Shown here: positions 8,677-17,044 of the stretch, piece after piece
Numbering within the stretch: the stretch's first letter is position 1
How the letters are laid out: each line of letters begins with the position of its first letter
Origin: Maricaulis sp.
GTDB lineage: Bacteria > Pseudomonadota > Alphaproteobacteria > Caulobacterales > Maricaulaceae
Direction of reading: 5' to 3'
Assembly: GCF_030149235.1 (NCBI RefSeq)
Contig: NZ_JASBRW010000083.1
Location: 111,964 to 147,847 of the forward strand
Length of the DNA stretch: 35,884 nucleotides
Translations under genes and position numbers: made by a program
The notes under the pieces: model-generated
What the model was told of the DNA's origin: nothing
The model's database searches: none
Seen by the model: the letters and a program-made list of their open reading frames with translations, nothing else

Positions 8677-8712
8677 CCCCTCTTCCTGACGCAAGTCAGG
8701 ATGAGGGGTTTT
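8677..8712 (+). terminator. Long hairpin followed by TTTT, terminator-like
   Basis: CCCCTCTTCCTGAC (8677-8690) pairs with GTCAGGATGAGGGG (8695-8708) with one mismatch around the GCAA loop, and TTTTG follows on the + strand. It could end the putative structured RNA/small-ORF transcript. Its inner core CCTGAC-N4-GTCAGGATGA recurs at 23215-23234, so it may equally be a member of a dispersed palindrome family. It also lies just beyond the SulP stop, although no T-run follows on that strand. Confidence 0.5.
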
Positions 8713-8720
8713 GAGTGCCC

Positions 8721-10409
8721 CTAATGCCCGCTGCCCATGCGGCCGAGGCGCACGCCGTAATCCACGGACACGCCATAGACCGGGTCATCATCGCTATCGA
8801 TAACGAGCTGGCCCGCCTTGGACAGGAGCGCGTGGCAATCACGGCTGAGATGGCGCAGTTCGACCTGTTTGCCGGCCTTTGCGTATTTCGCCGCCAGGTC
8901 CTCGATTGCCTGTAGCGCAGACTGATCGACCACGCGGCTGTCGGCGAAGTCGATGATGACGCGGTCCGGGTCTGCTTCGATGTCGAAAATATCCATGAAG
9001 CCCTCGATGGAGCCGAAGAAAAGCGGGCCATCGACACGATAGATTTTCTCGCCGTTCTCGCCCTCGTCCTCACGCGCATGGATGTGCGAGGCAGCTTTCC
9101 AGGCATAGACCAGCGCCGAGACGATCACGCCGACGATCACCGCGATGGCAAGGTCATGGGCCACGGTCACGCCGGTCACTAGGACGATGACGAAGGCATC
9201 CGATCGCGGGATGCGGCGCATGATCATGAAGGTCTGCCATGCGAAGGTGCCGATGACGACCATGAACATCACGCCGACCAGGGCCGCGAGCGGGATACGC
9301 TCGATCAGCGGCGAGGCGAACAGGATAAATCCGAGCAGGAAAAGCGCTGCAGCAATGCCGGACAGGCGCAGGCGTCCGCCCGATTTCACATTGATCATCG
9401 ACTGGCCGATCATCGCACAACCGCCCATGCCGCCGAAGAAACCGGTGACCAGATTGGCCGCACCCTGGGCCACACATTCCTGCGAGGCGCCGCCCTTGCG
9501 ACCGGTAATCTCGCCCACGAGGTTGAGGGTCAACAGGCTCTCGATCAGGCCGATGGCAGCCAGGATCAGGGCATAGGGCAGGATGATGGTGAAGGTTTCC
9601 CAATTGAGCGGCGCCAGCGCATCGCCGAACGGGCCGACACCCTCACCAAAGGGCACGTGGAATTGCGGCAGCCCGCCTTCGATCGAAGCCAGGTCACCGA
9701 CGGTGGGGACGTTGAGGCCGAGCGCAATGACGATGCCGGCGACGACGACAATGCCCATTAGCGGCGCCGGGATGGCCTTGGTGAGCTTCGGGGTCAGCCA
9801 GATCACCGCCATGGTCAGGATGACAAGGCCAAGCATCATGGAAAGCTCGGGCATGGGCAGCCAGCTGGCGTCGGCCAGGCCGGGACCATGACCGCCCGCA
9901 GCATCTGCGCCGGCATCGGCTTCGGAACCGGGAACCTGGAACAGCTTCAATTGCGCCAGACCGATGACGATGGCGAGGCCATTGACGAAACCGAGCATAA
10001 CCGGGTGCGGCACCATGCGGATGAACTTGCCAAGCCGGAAGATGCCGGCCCCGATCTGGATCAGGCCCATCAGGATGACGGTGGCGAAAAGGTATTCGAT
10101 GCCGTGCTCATAGACGAGGTGCACCATGACCACCGCAAGCGCACCGGTCGCGCCCGAAATCATGCCCCGTCGGCCACCGAAAACCGCCGTAATCAGGCCC
10201 ACGATAAACGCGGCATAAAGACCAACCAGCGGCGGCACGCCGGCCACAAAGGCAAAGGCTACGGCCTCGGGAACCAGCGCCAGCGCCACCGTCAGACCGG
10301 CCAGGACCTCGATGCGGACCTGGGAGACGGTCAGCGGCGGCAGCTCACCGCGATTGCGGATAGAGGCGGAAAAGCGTTCGGCGAACGCAGCGAGCGAGTT
10401 TTGCAGCAT
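8721..10409 (-). CDS. SulP family anion permease with STAS domain
   Basis: A 562-residue inner-membrane protein of the SulP (SLC26) family, which carries sulfate, bicarbonate or other anions, usually with H+ or Na+. Ten or more hydrophobic segments fill residues about 30-430. Family signatures include the N-terminal [27 protein letters not shown] pattern (about residues 38-66), a GLIESLLTL segment in the middle of the membrane domain and the following [20 protein letters not shown] segment. A cytoplasmic STAS domain occupies about residues 460-545 (DGPLFFGS and [13 protein letters not shown]). No carbonic anhydrase is fused. The segment [17 protein letters not shown] is a soluble loop. The ATG at 10409 has only a weak GGGA upstream. 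The gene is divergent from hfsE, and nothing nearby tells the substrate. Confidence 0.92.
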   Translation of the reverse strand: MLQNSLAAFAERFSASIRNRGELPPLTVSQVRIEVLAGLTVALALVPEAVAFAFVAGVPPLVGLYAAFIVGLITAVFGGRRGMISGATGALAVVMVHLVYEHGIEYLFATVILMGLIQIGAGIFRLGKFIRMVPHPVMLGFVNGLAIVIGLAQLKLFQVPGSEADAGADAAGGHGPGLADASWLPMPELSMMLGLVILTMAVIWLTPKLTKAIPAPLMGIVVVAGIVIALGLNVPTVGDLASIEGGLPQFHVPFGEGVGPFGDALAPLNWETFTIILPYALILAAIGLIESLLTLNLVGEITGRKGGASQECVAQGAANLVTGFFGGMGGCAMIGQSMINVKSGGRLRLSGIAAALFLLGFILFASPLIERIPLAALVGVMFMVVIGTFAWQTFMIMRRIPRSDAFVIVLVTGVTVAHDLAIAVIVGVIVSALVYAWKAASHIHAREDEGENGEKIYRVDGPLFFGSIEGFMDIFDIEADPDRVIIDFADSRVVDQSALQAIEDLAAKYAKAGKQVELRHLSRDCHALLSKAGQLVIDSDDDPVYGVSVDYGVRLGRMGSGH

Positions 10410-10599
10410 GGTCTTGTCCCGTTTTTGGTGCAGCGCACCAAGTCAAGCCGCCCCCGTTAAGCTGATATGGTCTTTAAAGCCACCCCCGTTGTCCGATAGC
10501 CGGCATCAGAAAAAGCGCCAGAAACGCCTTGTTAACCACGCTTTTCAACGGATTATCAGCCTGATTGTGGGAGGCTGTGCGGTAGAGGGAGATTATCCG
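10410..10599. promoter_or_regulatory. Divergent promoter region between the SulP gene and hfsE
   Basis: This 190-base spacer must carry start signals for both genes. It contains TTGTTA (10530-10535) followed after 17 bases by ATTATC, a weak sigma-70-like match toward hfsE. The overlapping GTTAAC (10531-10536) contains the TTAA half of a CtrA box, but the second half seven bases on reads TTTC, so a full CtrA site is not supported. Confidence 0.3.
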
Positions 10600-12129
10600 A
10601 TGACGTTTTTCCCAGCCCCGGCCGCCCCGAGCGGACCTGCGAATGACTGCTCCGAAACGCCGGTGCGCCAGGAGCGCGACACCGCCGCCTTGGCGCGTGC
10701 GCACCTCAAGGCCAAGACGCGGGCCCCGTCAAACCGGGTCAATCGCCGCGCCGCCGGCCGGACCTTCCAGATCATTGATACGGCAGCCATCCTGGCCCTT
10801 GCCGGTTTTTCAGCCATGATGGTCAGCCAGGGCCGCCTGGCCGCAACGCCGCTGGTCGACCTTCTGCCTCTCATCGCCCTTGCTGCCGTCGCCTTGATCG
10901 CTCTGCCCCTGGCCGGCGTCTACCGCATCGAACCGCGCCGCCCCCTCGCCCTGCAAATCCTGCGCGCTGTGAGCGCCACAGGCCTGGCTGGTATTGCCGG
11001 GGTGGCCACAGCCCTGGCTACAAGCCCGGCATCTGCGGACCTGCATGCCCTCATTGCCGTTGTTCTGACAGTCGCCTTGTTTGCGCTGCAGATGATCTAT
11101 GCCGGCATCGTCAATCACTGGGCCCGGGCCGGCCGTCTGGCCCGCAATGTCATCCTTGTCGGCGCCACGCACAATGCGCGCCATCTGATCGCGGCCAATT
11201 CCGGTTCCGGCTATGTCAATGTTGTCGGCGTGTTCGATGATCGCCAGACCCGCTCGCCCTCATTGCTGGCCGGCGCACCCTATCTGGGCACCACCGATGA
11301 CTTGTTCAACTGGCCGCTCCTGCACGAGGTCGACCGCATTATCCTGACCGTCTCCGCCAAGGCGGAGGAGCGCGTGCAGCACCTTCTGGAAAAGCTCCGC
11401 GCCCTGCCCCAGCCGGTCATCCTGCTGCTCGACATCAACGGCTTCAGCCCGGTCGAAACCAGTCTTGATGACCTGGTCGGCGTTCATGCTGCCCGTATGA
11501 GCGGCAGCGAGGAGCAGCTTGGCCGGCAAATCTCCAAGCGCGTGCAGGACGTGGTGTTCGGCTCCATCCTGACGCTGGCTGCTCTGCCGTTCATGGCGGT
11601 GATCGCTGTGGCGGTGAAACTGACCAGCCCCGGTCCGGCCCTGTTCCGGCAAACCCGCGAAGGTTTCCACGGCCGCCCGATCACGGTCTTCAAATTCCGC
11701 ACCATGCGGCATGATCCGCAAGCGGACAGCAAGGGCGTGCGCCAGGTCGAACTCAATGATCCGCGGGTCACCTCGATTGGTGGTTTCCTGCGCAAGACCA
11801 GTCTCGATGAACTGCCGCAGCTCTTCAACGTGCTGATCGGCACCATGTCGCTGGTCGGTCCGCGTCCGCACGCCCCCGGCATGCGCACCGGTGGGACCGA
11901 GACGTCAAAGCTGGTGGCGGAATACGCGCATCGCTATCGCGTCAAGCCGGGCATTACCGGCTGGGCCCAGATCAATGGGTCCCGCGGCCCGCTGCATTCC
12001 CCCGAAGCGGCCCGCGAGCGGGTCCGGCTCGACGTGGAGTATATTTCCCGCGCCGGTTTCTGGCTCGATATGTGGATCATGCTGCGCACCGTACCGGCAC
12101 TGCTGGGCGACAAGATCAACCTCCGCTAG
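10600..12129 (+). CDS. hfsE: Initiating polyprenyl-phosphate sugar-1-phosphate transferase (HfsE-like)
   Basis: A 509-residue membrane enzyme that transfers a hexose-1-phosphate from a nucleotide sugar to undecaprenyl phosphate, the first step of holdfast polysaccharide repeat-unit assembly at the inner membrane. I chose ATG 10600 because GAGGGAG lies about 8 bases upstream; the open frame further upstream overlaps the antisense SulP gene. Four N-terminal membrane segments (about 57-170) are followed by a CoA-binding-like domain (about 183-290), a fifth membrane segment (318-340) and the PF02397 catalytic domain. That domain has KFRTM (about 365-369), DELPQLFNVLIGTMSLVGPRP (about 403-423) and QINGSRG (about 457-463). 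It has the length and architecture of WcaJ/HfsE proteins. The gene leads the hfs-like cluster but is separated from hfsF by a minus-strand pair. Confidence 0.9.
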   Translation: MTFFPAPAAPSGPANDCSETPVRQERDTAALARAHLKAKTRAPSNRVNRRAAGRTFQIIDTAAILALAGFSAMMVSQGRLAATPLVDLLPLIALAAVALIALPLAGVYRIEPRRPLALQILRAVSATGLAGIAGVATALATSPASADLHALIAVVLTVALFALQMIYAGIVNHWARAGRLARNVILVGATHNARHLIAANSGSGYVNVVGVFDDRQTRSPSLLAGAPYLGTTDDLFNWPLLHEVDRIILTVSAKAEERVQHLLEKLRALPQPVILLLDINGFSPVETSLDDLVGVHAARMSGSEEQLGRQISKRVQDVVFGSILTLAALPFMAVIAVAVKLTSPGPALFRQTREGFHGRPITVFKFRTMRHDPQADSKGVRQVELNDPRVTSIGGFLRKTSLDELPQLFNVLIGTMSLVGPRPHAPGMRTGGTETSKLVAEYAHRYRVKPGITGWAQINGSRGPLHSPEAARERVRLDVEYISRAGFWLDMWIMLRTVPALLGDKINLR

Positions 12130-12140
12130 CCGCGGCCGGG

Positions 12141-13352
12141 TCAGTTCGGTGCCTTGACCCCGCGCTGACCGGCGTCCTCGCGATTGCGCACGCGCCGCAG
12201 CACCGGGTGCAGCCAGCAGGCAAGGGCCGGTGCCGGATCACGCCAGCTGAACACCAGGTCGACATTCGACCGGATCAGTCCACGCAGCAGGCGCAGTGCT
12301 CCGGTGATGCTCTCGCCCAGACTGGCCCCGTTTCGCATCCGCCAGACCCAGCCGGAGAAATCCCCCTTAGCCCAGTGATAGCGAACCCCCGTACGCGCCT
12401 TCGTCCACGGGTCCTCGGCCAGCGCGATATCCCGGCCCATCATCAGCTCGAACAGGACGCTGGCGATATCTGATCCGGCCGCCTCGGCACCGGCGATATT
12501 GGCCCCCAGACGCGGATTGATTTCCAGGAAGGAGGTCTCGTCGCTGTCGTGCGCCGTCATAAACTGGGCGCACCCGACACCGGTATAGTCGAGCGCCTCG
12601 ACAAGCGCCTCGGTGTGCTCGACCAAGTCCGGTCGCGGTGTGATCGAAATGCCCTCCACGGCATAGCCGGAACCGTCGGCCCGGTCGGTGCGTTCAATTT
12701 CGATGGCACAGGCGGTCAGGATGTCCCCGCCCCAGGCGACGAAATAATGGTTGATCCGGTTGCCATTGAGCCGGCGTTGCACCAACAGGTGAGCATGCTC
12801 ACCCGGCCAGGCCGGGAAAAGGTCGGCGAGCTCCGCCGGCGTATTCAGCGTGATCACCTTCTGGCCGAAAATGAACTGCCCCTCCCCGGTCGGCTTGACC
12901 ACGAGGGGGTAGCCGAGGCTTTCGCAGGCGCGGCGCAACTGGCTCAGATTGGCGACCGGGAGAAAATCGGCCAACGGCACGTTTTCCTGCCGGCACAGCT
13001 CGGCCATGCGGGTCTTGGAGACACAGCGGGCAATGACATCCGGGTCCGGCGACATGACCGTGACGGATTTGGGCAAGGCAGCGCGATAACCCGCCAGCAG
13101 ACGTGTGGCGCGGTCGGTCACCGGCACTATGACGTCGAATCCATAGTCCTCGCAATATTCCGCGATGGTCCGGATGCACAGGGATTCATTGGAGAAGTCG
13201 GGAATCGCCAGACTGCCGGCAACGCTGTTGGAACGCTCGAAATAGTCGCAATAACCGTTATGGCCGGCCCAGATTTCATGCCCCTGGCGATGCAGTGTAC
13301 GCGCCAGGGCGAAGGATGGACGATGATTCCCGATTAGGAACAGTTTGGCCAC
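12141..13352 (-). CDS. ATP-grasp ligase, function unknown
   Basis: A 403-residue protein with a CarB-like ATP-grasp fold. It has a pre-ATP-grasp Rossmann part (KLFLIGNH... to about residue 110), nucleotide-binding Lys at YPLVVKPTGEGQ (about K153), and the metal-binding ExN in SFLEINPRLGANIAG (about E277 and N279). The GTG start at 13352 is supported by AGGGGAG seven bases upstream. Such enzymes join a carboxylate to an amine or thiol through an acyl-phosphate. The last 80 residues (Trp/Arg rich) are not part of the common core. It lies 62 bases after the HfsK-like acyltransferase on the same strand and overlaps no neighbour. It is embedded between hfsE and hfsF, so modification of the polysaccharide or its precursor is an attractive inference, not shown by the sequence. 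Confidence 0.85.
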   Translation of the reverse strand: MAKLFLIGNHRPSFALARTLHRQGHEIWAGHNGYCDYFERSNSVAGSLAIPDFSNESLCIRTIAEYCEDYGFDVIVPVTDRATRLLAGYRAALPKSVTVMSPDPDVIARCVSKTRMAELCRQENVPLADFLPVANLSQLRRACESLGYPLVVKPTGEGQFIFGQKVITLNTPAELADLFPAWPGEHAHLLVQRRLNGNRINHYFVAWGGDILTACAIEIERTDRADGSGYAVEGISITPRPDLVEHTEALVEALDYTGVGCAQFMTAHDSDETSFLEINPRLGANIAGAEAAGSDIASVLFELMMGRDIALAEDPWTKARTGVRYHWAKGDFSGWVWRMRNGASLGESITGALRLLRGLIRSNVDLVFSWRDPAPALACWLHPVLRRVRNREDAGQRGVKAPN

Positions 13353-13414
13353 GATGTCTCCCCTTTTGCGGAAGGCGTCGCAAGCCGTGGACCATTGCCT
13401 GGGACCGGGCCGGG

Positions 13415-14500
13415 CTAGAGCGCGTAAAAACCGGCCATTTCGTCAATTCGTCTCAGGGCCTTGCCGGGCCAGCGGGCCGAGGGCACCGGGAGGCGTTCAA
13501 GCCGCTCCACCCACCCGTCCACGCTGCGGTGGATACGATTGCAAATCGGCGACGGGGCCAGGAAGCCCGATGCGAGACCCGTTTGATAACTGGCCAGCTC
13601 CTGCTTGAAGCCATAATCGCCAGGTCCAAGCTCAACGGAGGCCAGGCCGAGGTCGGCGGCCATGCGGATGAATTCCTCGAGCATTAAAAGACCAGGGCTG
13701 ATCCGTGAAAAATCGGCGTGGTAGGCCGGGAACCAGAAATGCGCCATGCGGTCGCTGACCATGCCGAGATGCACCGCTGCCAGGCGATTATCGACGGTCA
13801 GTGTCGACAACACGCCGCTGAAGCGAGGCGATTGCCGTTTCAGCACCGCGGCCAGGAGCTTTTGCGTCCACCCGACCCGGAAGGCATCGAACACGCCGGT
13901 TCGGCGGTATTGCGCACTCTTCCATTCCAGCAAGGTGGCAAAGGCCTCAGGACGCGGGTCGGCAAGCCGCACAGTATACCCAGCCTCGAAACGCTCCAGA
14001 CGCCGGCGCCGCATGTCCAGATTCTTGATCACCTTGGGCACAATCTCGCGCCGGTTGGCCCTCCAAGCTGCGAACCCCTCACTGGTATCGACTTGCCAGG
14101 AGCCGTCGCGGACCCGGGCATTGGCGGAGAACCCCGATTGGGCGGCCAACGCACTCTTGAACTCGAACAGGGAAATCCCGGCCTGTGAGATCAGCGCGGT
14201 TGGGGCCAGCCCATAGCCGGGTTCGGTGATCACACCATGGACATCCCCGAGCGGGCCACCGATGGGGCGGGCAATTCCGAGGCGCCCGGTCTGTAGCGGC
14301 AGAAAGGCCTTGATCGCTCCCTTCCGGCGATGGATGACAACCCGCGTATCGGCCCGGGCTTCTTCGCAGCATTCGGCAAATTCAGGCGCAAAATATGGAC
14401 TTCCGAGCAATGGATCCGCCGCGACGAAAGCCTGCCAAGCCTCGCGTTCTGCAGCCGTCAACTCGCTCGGCCGCTTCAGCTGTGTCTCGCCCTGGTTCAT
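13415..14500 (-). CDS. hfsK: FemAB/GNAT-fold acyltransferase, HfsK-like
   Basis: A 361-residue soluble protein of the BioF2/CelD-like GNAT group (Acetyltransf_6). The N-terminal half has SPYFAPEFAE, and the C-terminal half has RLAAVHLGMVSDRMAHFWFPAYHADFSRISPGLLMLEEFIRMA (about residues 240-285), the typical fold of FemAB-type transferases. The following SVELGPGDYGFKQELA matches the family's closing motif. In Caulobacter, HfsK is an N-acyltransferase and c-di-GMP effector that alters holdfast cohesion; placement inside this locus suggests the same job. The symbol is tentative. The start is uncertain: ATG 14500 has AGG directly abutting it, and GTG 14530 gives 10 more residues but no better ribosome site. 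It is divergent from hfsF and probably co-transcribed with the ATP-grasp gene. Confidence 0.7.
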   Translation of the reverse strand: MNQGETQLKRPSELTAAEREAWQAFVAADPLLGSPYFAPEFAECCEEARADTRVVIHRRKGAIKAFLPLQTGRLGIARPIGGPLGDVHGVITEPGYGLAPTALISQAGISLFEFKSALAAQSGFSANARVRDGSWQVDTSEGFAAWRANRREIVPKVIKNLDMRRRRLERFEAGYTVRLADPRPEAFATLLEWKSAQYRRTGVFDAFRVGWTQKLLAAVLKRQSPRFSGVLSTLTVDNRLAAVHLGMVSDRMAHFWFPAYHADFSRISPGLLMLEEFIRMAADLGLASVELGPGDYGFKQELASYQTGLASGFLAPSPICNRIHRSVDGWVERLERLPVPSARWPGKALRRIDEMAGFYAL

Positions 14501-14651
14501 CCTGAGACGCCCGGTTCGGCCGCTCCCCACTCAACTGCATGAGAAGACTATTGCAATCGCCTTAGCAGGCAGTGAATACGCTGTCTCATCCCTCCCCTGC
14601 CAATCGGCACCGGATTTGCAATCTTCCCCTCTGAGGCGAGCGGAGCGTGCC
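14501..14651. promoter_or_regulatory. Divergent intergenic region with direct repeats TTGCAATC
   Basis: This 151-base spacer between the HfsK-like gene and hfsF holds two copies of TTGCAATC, at 14551-14558 and 14616-14623, 65 bases apart. They could be binding sites for a shared regulator of the two divergent units. No clear -35/-10 pair is visible. Confidence 0.3.
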
Positions 14652-16106
14652 ATGCTTGGACGACATCTTCTGGGGTATCTGCCGGTGCAACTGGCACAGG
14701 CCATTGTGGGCTTCGGCTCCGTGGCTGTGTTCACGCGGCTGATGTCAGCGGAGGACTATGGTGTCTATGCGCTCGCCATTGCCTCTCTGGCCCTGATTCA
14801 CATCCTTGGCTTCACCTGGCTGGAAGCCGCTGTCGCACGCTATCACGCCCGGGCAGAGATGCGCGGACGGTTGCGCGATCACCTGGCGACGGCCTATGCC
14901 CTTTACGCCGGTGCCGCCGTCATCGGCGTTCTGGCAATCGGCACGGCGCTCACGCTGCTCCCGCTCGACATCAAGCTGAAAAGCGCCTTCGCCTTCGCTG
15001 CTGTTTCGCTGCTGCTGCGTGCCCTGTTGCAGATCGGTCTGGAGACGCATCGGGCGCAGGGCGATATCGGCCGCTATTCCGCAATCGAAGCCAGCTTTCT
15101 CATGGCCGGTTTCATGCTTGGCGTCGGCCTCCTGATCACAACCGACCTGGGTGCCGGCGGTATTTTCCTGGGCACCGCGATTGCCGCTGGCCTAGCGCTG
15201 CTCGTTGATCTGCCGGTAATGCTGCGCCGGACGCGCGGTGGCCGTCGGCAGACGGTACGCGCGCAGACCTATGGCCGCTATGGCGCCGCCATTTCTGTCT
15301 CGCTGGTGTTTGAACACCTTTTGTCGATCGGCGACCGTTTCCTGATCGCCGCCTTTCTCGGCTCCGGAGCTGTCGGCATGTATGCGGCCGGCTACGGTCT
15401 CGCGGATCGCTTGCTGGACATCATTTTCATCTGGTTCGGCACCGCCATCTGGCCGCTGACCATCCGCGCCCTTGAAAGCGAAGGCGAAGCCGCCGCCAAG
15501 GACATGGCGCACAAGGCAGCTGGCATGATGGCCCTGATCGCCTTCCCGGCGGCCGCCGGGCTGGCTCTCGTTGCCGAACCTCTGACGACCCTGATCATCG
15601 GCGAAAGCGTCCGTGCACAGGCCGCGACCATCCTGCCCTGGATCGCCTTTTCCGGGCTGATCAACGGCATGATGACCTATTATTTCCACGAGGCCTTTAC
15701 GTTGAAACGAAAGACCGGCGTGATGGCGCTTTTGATGGCTGGAGCCGCGGTTCTCAATCTGGGTCTCAACCTGGTCCTGATCCCGCATTTCGGCATTACC
15801 GGCGCCGCTGCCGCGACGGTCATCGCCTACGCATTGGCCCTGGTCGCCTGCGCCATTATCGGTCGTCGCCATTTTGTCCTGCCGCTGCCGTGGAATGACT
15901 GGATCAAGGCGGCCAGCGCCACCTTCGTGATGGCGGCTGCCGTTATCAACCTGCCCTCCACGGGCGTGTCCTGGGTGGACCTGCTGGCACAGGCCAGCGC
16001 TGGCGGCGTGGTGTATGCGGCCCTCGCCCTTGCCTTCAATATCGCCGGCTGCCGCAGCTGGCTCGCCACCTTGCGCCCAACGCGTCAAACCATCGAGGTC
16101 CAGTAA
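14652..16106 (+). CDS. hfsF: Polysaccharide repeat-unit flippase (Wzx/HfsF-like)
   Basis: A 484-residue polytopic membrane protein of the MOP superfamily (PST/Wzx branch), with about 12-14 hydrophobic segments along its whole length. It should flip undecaprenyl-linked repeat units from the cytoplasmic to the periplasmic face. It starts with a typical flippase pattern (LPVQLAQAIVGFGSVAVFTRLMSAEDYGVYALA), and the centre carries the conserved SIGDRFLIAAFLGSGAVGMYAAGYG segment. I chose ATG 14652 since GGAG lies 6-7 bases upstream; the frame is open further upstream but runs antisense through the acyltransferase gene. The stop TAA overlaps the next start by one base (TAATG), so hfsF and hfsG should be translationally coupled. 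Its position before hfsG and hfsH matches the Caulobacter order. Confidence 0.88.
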   Translation: MLGRHLLGYLPVQLAQAIVGFGSVAVFTRLMSAEDYGVYALAIASLALIHILGFTWLEAAVARYHARAEMRGRLRDHLATAYALYAGAAVIGVLAIGTALTLLPLDIKLKSAFAFAAVSLLLRALLQIGLETHRAQGDIGRYSAIEASFLMAGFMLGVGLLITTDLGAGGIFLGTAIAAGLALLVDLPVMLRRTRGGRRQTVRAQTYGRYGAAISVSLVFEHLLSIGDRFLIAAFLGSGAVGMYAAGYGLADRLLDIIFIWFGTAIWPLTIRALESEGEAAAKDMAHKAAGMMALIAFPAAAGLALVAEPLTTLIIGESVRAQAATILPWIAFSGLINGMMTYYFHEAFTLKRKTGVMALLMAGAAVLNLGLNLVLIPHFGITGAAAATVIAYALALVACAIIGRRHFVLPLPWNDWIKAASATFVMAAAVINLPSTGVSWVDLLAQASAGGVVYAALALAFNIAGCRSWLATLRPTRQTIEVQ

Positions 16107-17044
16107 TGCGAGAACTTGCGACTTTCACGACCACGACCAATGCCGCAGCCAATCGCAGTGCGGGTGCACGCCTGTCGATCCTCATCCCCTTCTACAAGGA
16201 TGATCCGACGCGCCTGATGACGTCCCTGAACACGCTGATCGGGGCGCGTTGCGAGTTTGAAATCCTGCTGCTCGATGATGGCTGTCCGAACATGGATCTC
16301 AACAACGCTGTCGCCCGTACACTGCGCGCCATGGTGACACCCGCCCGCTTGATCTCGATGGCGGAGAATGTCGGCCGGGCCGAGGGCCGCAATCTGCTCG
16401 CTCGCGAGGCCCGCGGCGACTGGCTGCTTTATCTTGATGCCGATATGCAGCCCTGTGACGACGCCTTCCTCACCGCCTATCTCGAGCGCATCGAGGATGG
16501 CGGGTTCGACGCCGCTTTCGGTGGCTATGTCGTCCCAGAAAGCGCCGAAGCCGAGCACGCCCTGCACGCCGCGCTGTCCCGCTCCAGCGACCACAGCGAT
16601 GCCAGCCTGCGCAGTGAGATTGGTGCGACAGCCTTTTGCTCCAGCAACCTCCTGGTCCGCCGCTCGGTCATGATCGATGTGCCGTTTGATAGCGGTTTCA
16701 CCGGTTGGGGCTGGGAAGATATCGACTGGGCTGTCCGCGCCGGGGCAGCCTTCCGGCTCATTCATCTCGACAATGCCGCGCGCCATGACGGGCTTCAGCC
16801 CGCCGAGGCCCTGTTGTCCAAATTCCGGCAGGGCGCGGTCAATTACGCGCGTCTCTTGGACAAGCACCCGGAGCTGGAAACGTTGCCGGGGGCGAAGGCT
16901 GCTCGCGCCCTTGGCGCCATTCCGTTTCAGTCCGCGCTGCGCGGGCTCTGGTCCCGCCTGGTGAAGAGCCGGAAAGCCCCGATGCGTGTGCGCACCCTGG
17001 CGCTGAAACTCTGGCGCGCCAGCTGGACTGCGGAGGCCATTTGA
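16106..17044 (+). CDS. hfsG: Family 2 glycosyltransferase (HfsG-like)
   Basis: A 312-residue GT2 enzyme (GT-A fold) that would add a sugar from a nucleotide donor to the lipid-linked holdfast intermediate on the cytoplasmic side. It shows the N-terminal LSILIPFYKDD strand, LLLDDG near residue 57, NVGRAEGRNLLAREARGDWLLYLDADM (DxD near residues 111-113), and the galactosyltransferase-like GFTGWGWEDIDWAVRAG near residues 196-212. The start ATG overlaps the hfsF stop by one base and the stop TGA overlaps the next start (TGATG), so it lies inside a coupled operon. The gene name rests on position between the flippase and deacetylase; sugar specificity cannot be read. Confidence 0.85.
   Translation: MRELATFTTTTNAAANRSAGARLSILIPFYKDDPTRLMTSLNTLIGARCEFEILLLDDGCPNMDLNNAVARTLRAMVTPARLISMAENVGRAEGRNLLAREARGDWLLYLDADMQPCDDAFLTAYLERIEDGGFDAAFGGYVVPESAEAEHALHAALSRSSDHSDASLRSEIGATAFCSSNLLVRRSVMIDVPFDSGFTGWGWEDIDWAVRAGAAFRLIHLDNAARHDGLQPAEALLSKFRQGAVNYARLLDKHPELETLPGAKAARALGAIPFQSALRGLWSRLVKSRKAPMRVRTLALKLWRASWTAEAI

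Noticed and set aside
10531-10541. Possible CtrA box upstream of hfsE
   Set aside because: TTAA is followed after seven bases by TTTC, not TTAA, so only half of the consensus is present.
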